Origin: an uncultured Collinsella sp.
Lineage (GTDB): Bacteria > Actinomycetota > Coriobacteriia > Coriobacteriales > Coriobacteriaceae
NCBI GenBank assembly: GCA_902492935.1
Contig: CABUNJ010000003.1
Coordinates: 42,578-106,577 of the forward strand
DNA length: 64,000 nucleotides
Direction: 5' to 3'
A program made the translations under genes and the position numbers. This document shows, in pieces, positions 63,141-64,000 of this stretch (position 1 is its first letter; every line of letters begins with the position of its first letter). Below the pieces are notes generated by a model, which saw nothing but the letters and a program-made list of their open reading frames with translations, ran no database searches and had not been told where the DNA came from.

Positions 63141-63803
63141 TTAGTTTTGGGGCTTGCGCTCCGGATACTTGGCGGTATAGCCCTCGATGTGGAGTGTCGA
63201 GGCGATGATTTCCTTGACCGTCTCGTCGGGCACATCGGGGTGCGTGCGGATATACATCAACAACCCCATGATGAGGGTGTAGAACGTCTCGTAGACATGG
63301 TCGATGCGCAGCTCGTGGTGGGCGACAAAATCCACCACGGTGGTGTCGCAGATATACTGCGCCACGCGCTGGACCACGTTGTGCAAAAAGCCGCCGTAGA
63401 GCGCGCCGCTGCTTGAGGTGAGCGTACTCGGCAGCTCGTGGCCGCTGGCGACCAGGCGCTTAAAGAGCGGGGCGACGGTGTCGAGTGCGCCCTCGATATC
63501 ACCGACGATGCGGTTGGCATTCCACTGCTCGAGCTCGGAGATAAAACCGTCGATCGCCTCGTCCATGACGGCGGTGACGGCGGCGTCCATGTCGGCGAAG
63601 TAGTGGTAGAACAATGAACGCGTGCAGCCGGCTCGCTTGGTCACGGCCGATACCGATAGGTGGGACACGCCCAGCTCGGAGCTTACGGTGCGTACGGCAT
63701 CGAGGATCTCGCGACGGCGTTCGTCGCCCGTCAGGCGCTTTGCCGCGCTATCGGATGCGGGGATGGCATCGACCACAGAGGTATCTGCTGTGTTGTTGCC
63801 CAT
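63141..63803 (-). CDS. TetR/AcrR-family regulator
   Basis: A 220-residue regulator: helix-turn-helix about 28-75 (VSHLSVSAVTKRAGCTRSLFYHYF) and a helical ligand domain. It lies 63 bases upstream of the DUF5692 gene in the same direction and probably controls it. Two palindromes before its start are likely operators. Confidence 0.92.
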   Translation of the reverse strand: MGNNTADTSVVDAIPASDSAAKRLTGDERRREILDAVRTVSSELGVSHLSVSAVTKRAGCTRSLFYHYFADMDAAVTAVMDEAIDGFISELEQWNANRIVGDIEGALDTVAPLFKRLVASGHELPSTLTSSSGALYGGFLHNVVQRVAQYICDTTVVDFVAHHELRIDHVYETFYTLIMGLLMYIRTHPDVPDETVKEIIASTLHIEGYTAKYPERKPQN

Positions 63804-63861
63804 GTTTTGCCGCCTTTCATCCTCTTTTGCCTGACCGTTCGCCTAACAGTCTTGAATATTG

Positions 63862-63899
63862 TTGACGGTTCGTCAATACTATTTTTGACACAATGTCAA
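63862..63899 (-). promoter_or_regulatory. tandem operators before the TetR gene
   Basis: TTGACG-GTT-CGTCAA (63862-63876) and TTGACA-CAA-TGTCAA (63885-63899), centres 23 bp apart. Both have the form TTGACN5GTCAA and overlap possible -35 boxes. Confidence 0.65.
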
Positions 63900-64000
63900 C
63901 AATGGCGGGTGAACGGCATGGGGGCATGCCCGGCCTGCAAAAAAAGAGGCTTCGGTAGTTTGTGTGACAAGGGGCTAGCCTAGGCAGCAACGCTCTTCGC

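Overview
The window reads as a chromosomal segment of a high-GC gut anaerobe of the class Coriobacteriia, most likely Collinsella. This is inferred from several things seen together: a dnaK-grpE-dnaJ-hspR cluster of the actinobacterial type, a LuxR regulator fused to a many-helix membrane domain, anaerobic traits (NiFe-hydrogenase maturation genes, 2[4Fe-4S] ferredoxin, no respiratory genes), PTS sugar metabolism, and very frequent GTG/TTG starts with strong Shine-Dalgarno sequences. No rRNA, tRNA, CRISPR array, intact insertion sequence or prophage is visible.

Layout: 1-4.9 kb has a degenerate polysaccharide deacetylase, a PRC/MgtE-N/CBS membrane protein with a long structured leader, and an NRAMP-family transporter whose site residues look like the magnesium-type branch. 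5.0-5.2 kb is a 226-bp MITE-like element. 5.5-7.7 kb is an acyltransferase-SGNH fusion. 7.9-11.2 kb has ribokinase, nucleoside hydrolase, luxS and a DUF4867 gene. 11.6-13.0 kb is a GH1 phospho-beta-glucosidase. 13.2-17.3 kb is a three-gene signalling operon (kinase-like sensor without ATPase, NarL-type kinase, response regulator). 17.4-21.7 kb (minus) is a four-gene zinc-ribbon/SPFH envelope cluster related to Bacillus ydjGHI. 22.0-23.6 kb is the membrane LuxR regulator. 23.8-26.8 kb (minus) is mgtA with a leader ORF. 27.0-31.1 kb holds pyrE, a Fic protein on a low-GC islet, glucose PTS EIIA and a lipoprotein. 31.5-38.2 kb (minus) is a HAD phosphatase followed upstream by hypE-hypD-hypC-hypF-nikR and a small gene. 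38.4-41.5 kb has thioredoxin, an unknown gene and an AgrC/AgrA-like two-component pair. 41.8-45.6 kb is the de novo NAD operon nadA-nadB-nadC-niaR with a perfect operator. 46.5-50.8 kb is the chaperone operon, and clpB (55.8-58.4 kb) carries the same upstream operator. 51.2-53.5 kb is an aconitase-family hydratase. 58.9-60.3 kb is an AAA/DUF4143 ATPase. 62.1-63.8 kb is DUF5692 plus its probable TetR regulator.

The most unusual feature is the density of intergenic palindromic elements. At least six unrelated families recur, several with stems that change in a compensatory way while loops stay constant. The strongest is a 140-195 bp element (here called T; three copies, at 27.7, 31.1 and 50.8 kb), always just after a stop codon, in the same orientation, and followed by a second element (A; core GGGGACGTTCTTAA). 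Others are a 57-58 bp palindrome spaced at about 80 bp (C), an ACCACCACAAAGG hairpin (B), a GATAATCTCCC hairpin flanking the fic gene (D), and a GGAAAGCGCATCCC hairpin (F). A second theme is magnesium: mgtE-like, NRAMP and mgtA genes all lie here, and both the mgtE-like and mgtA genes have leaders with small ORFs and hairpins. A third is a promoter architecture shared by the phospho-beta-glucosidase and EIIA genes. All names of families T, A, B, C, D and F are mine.
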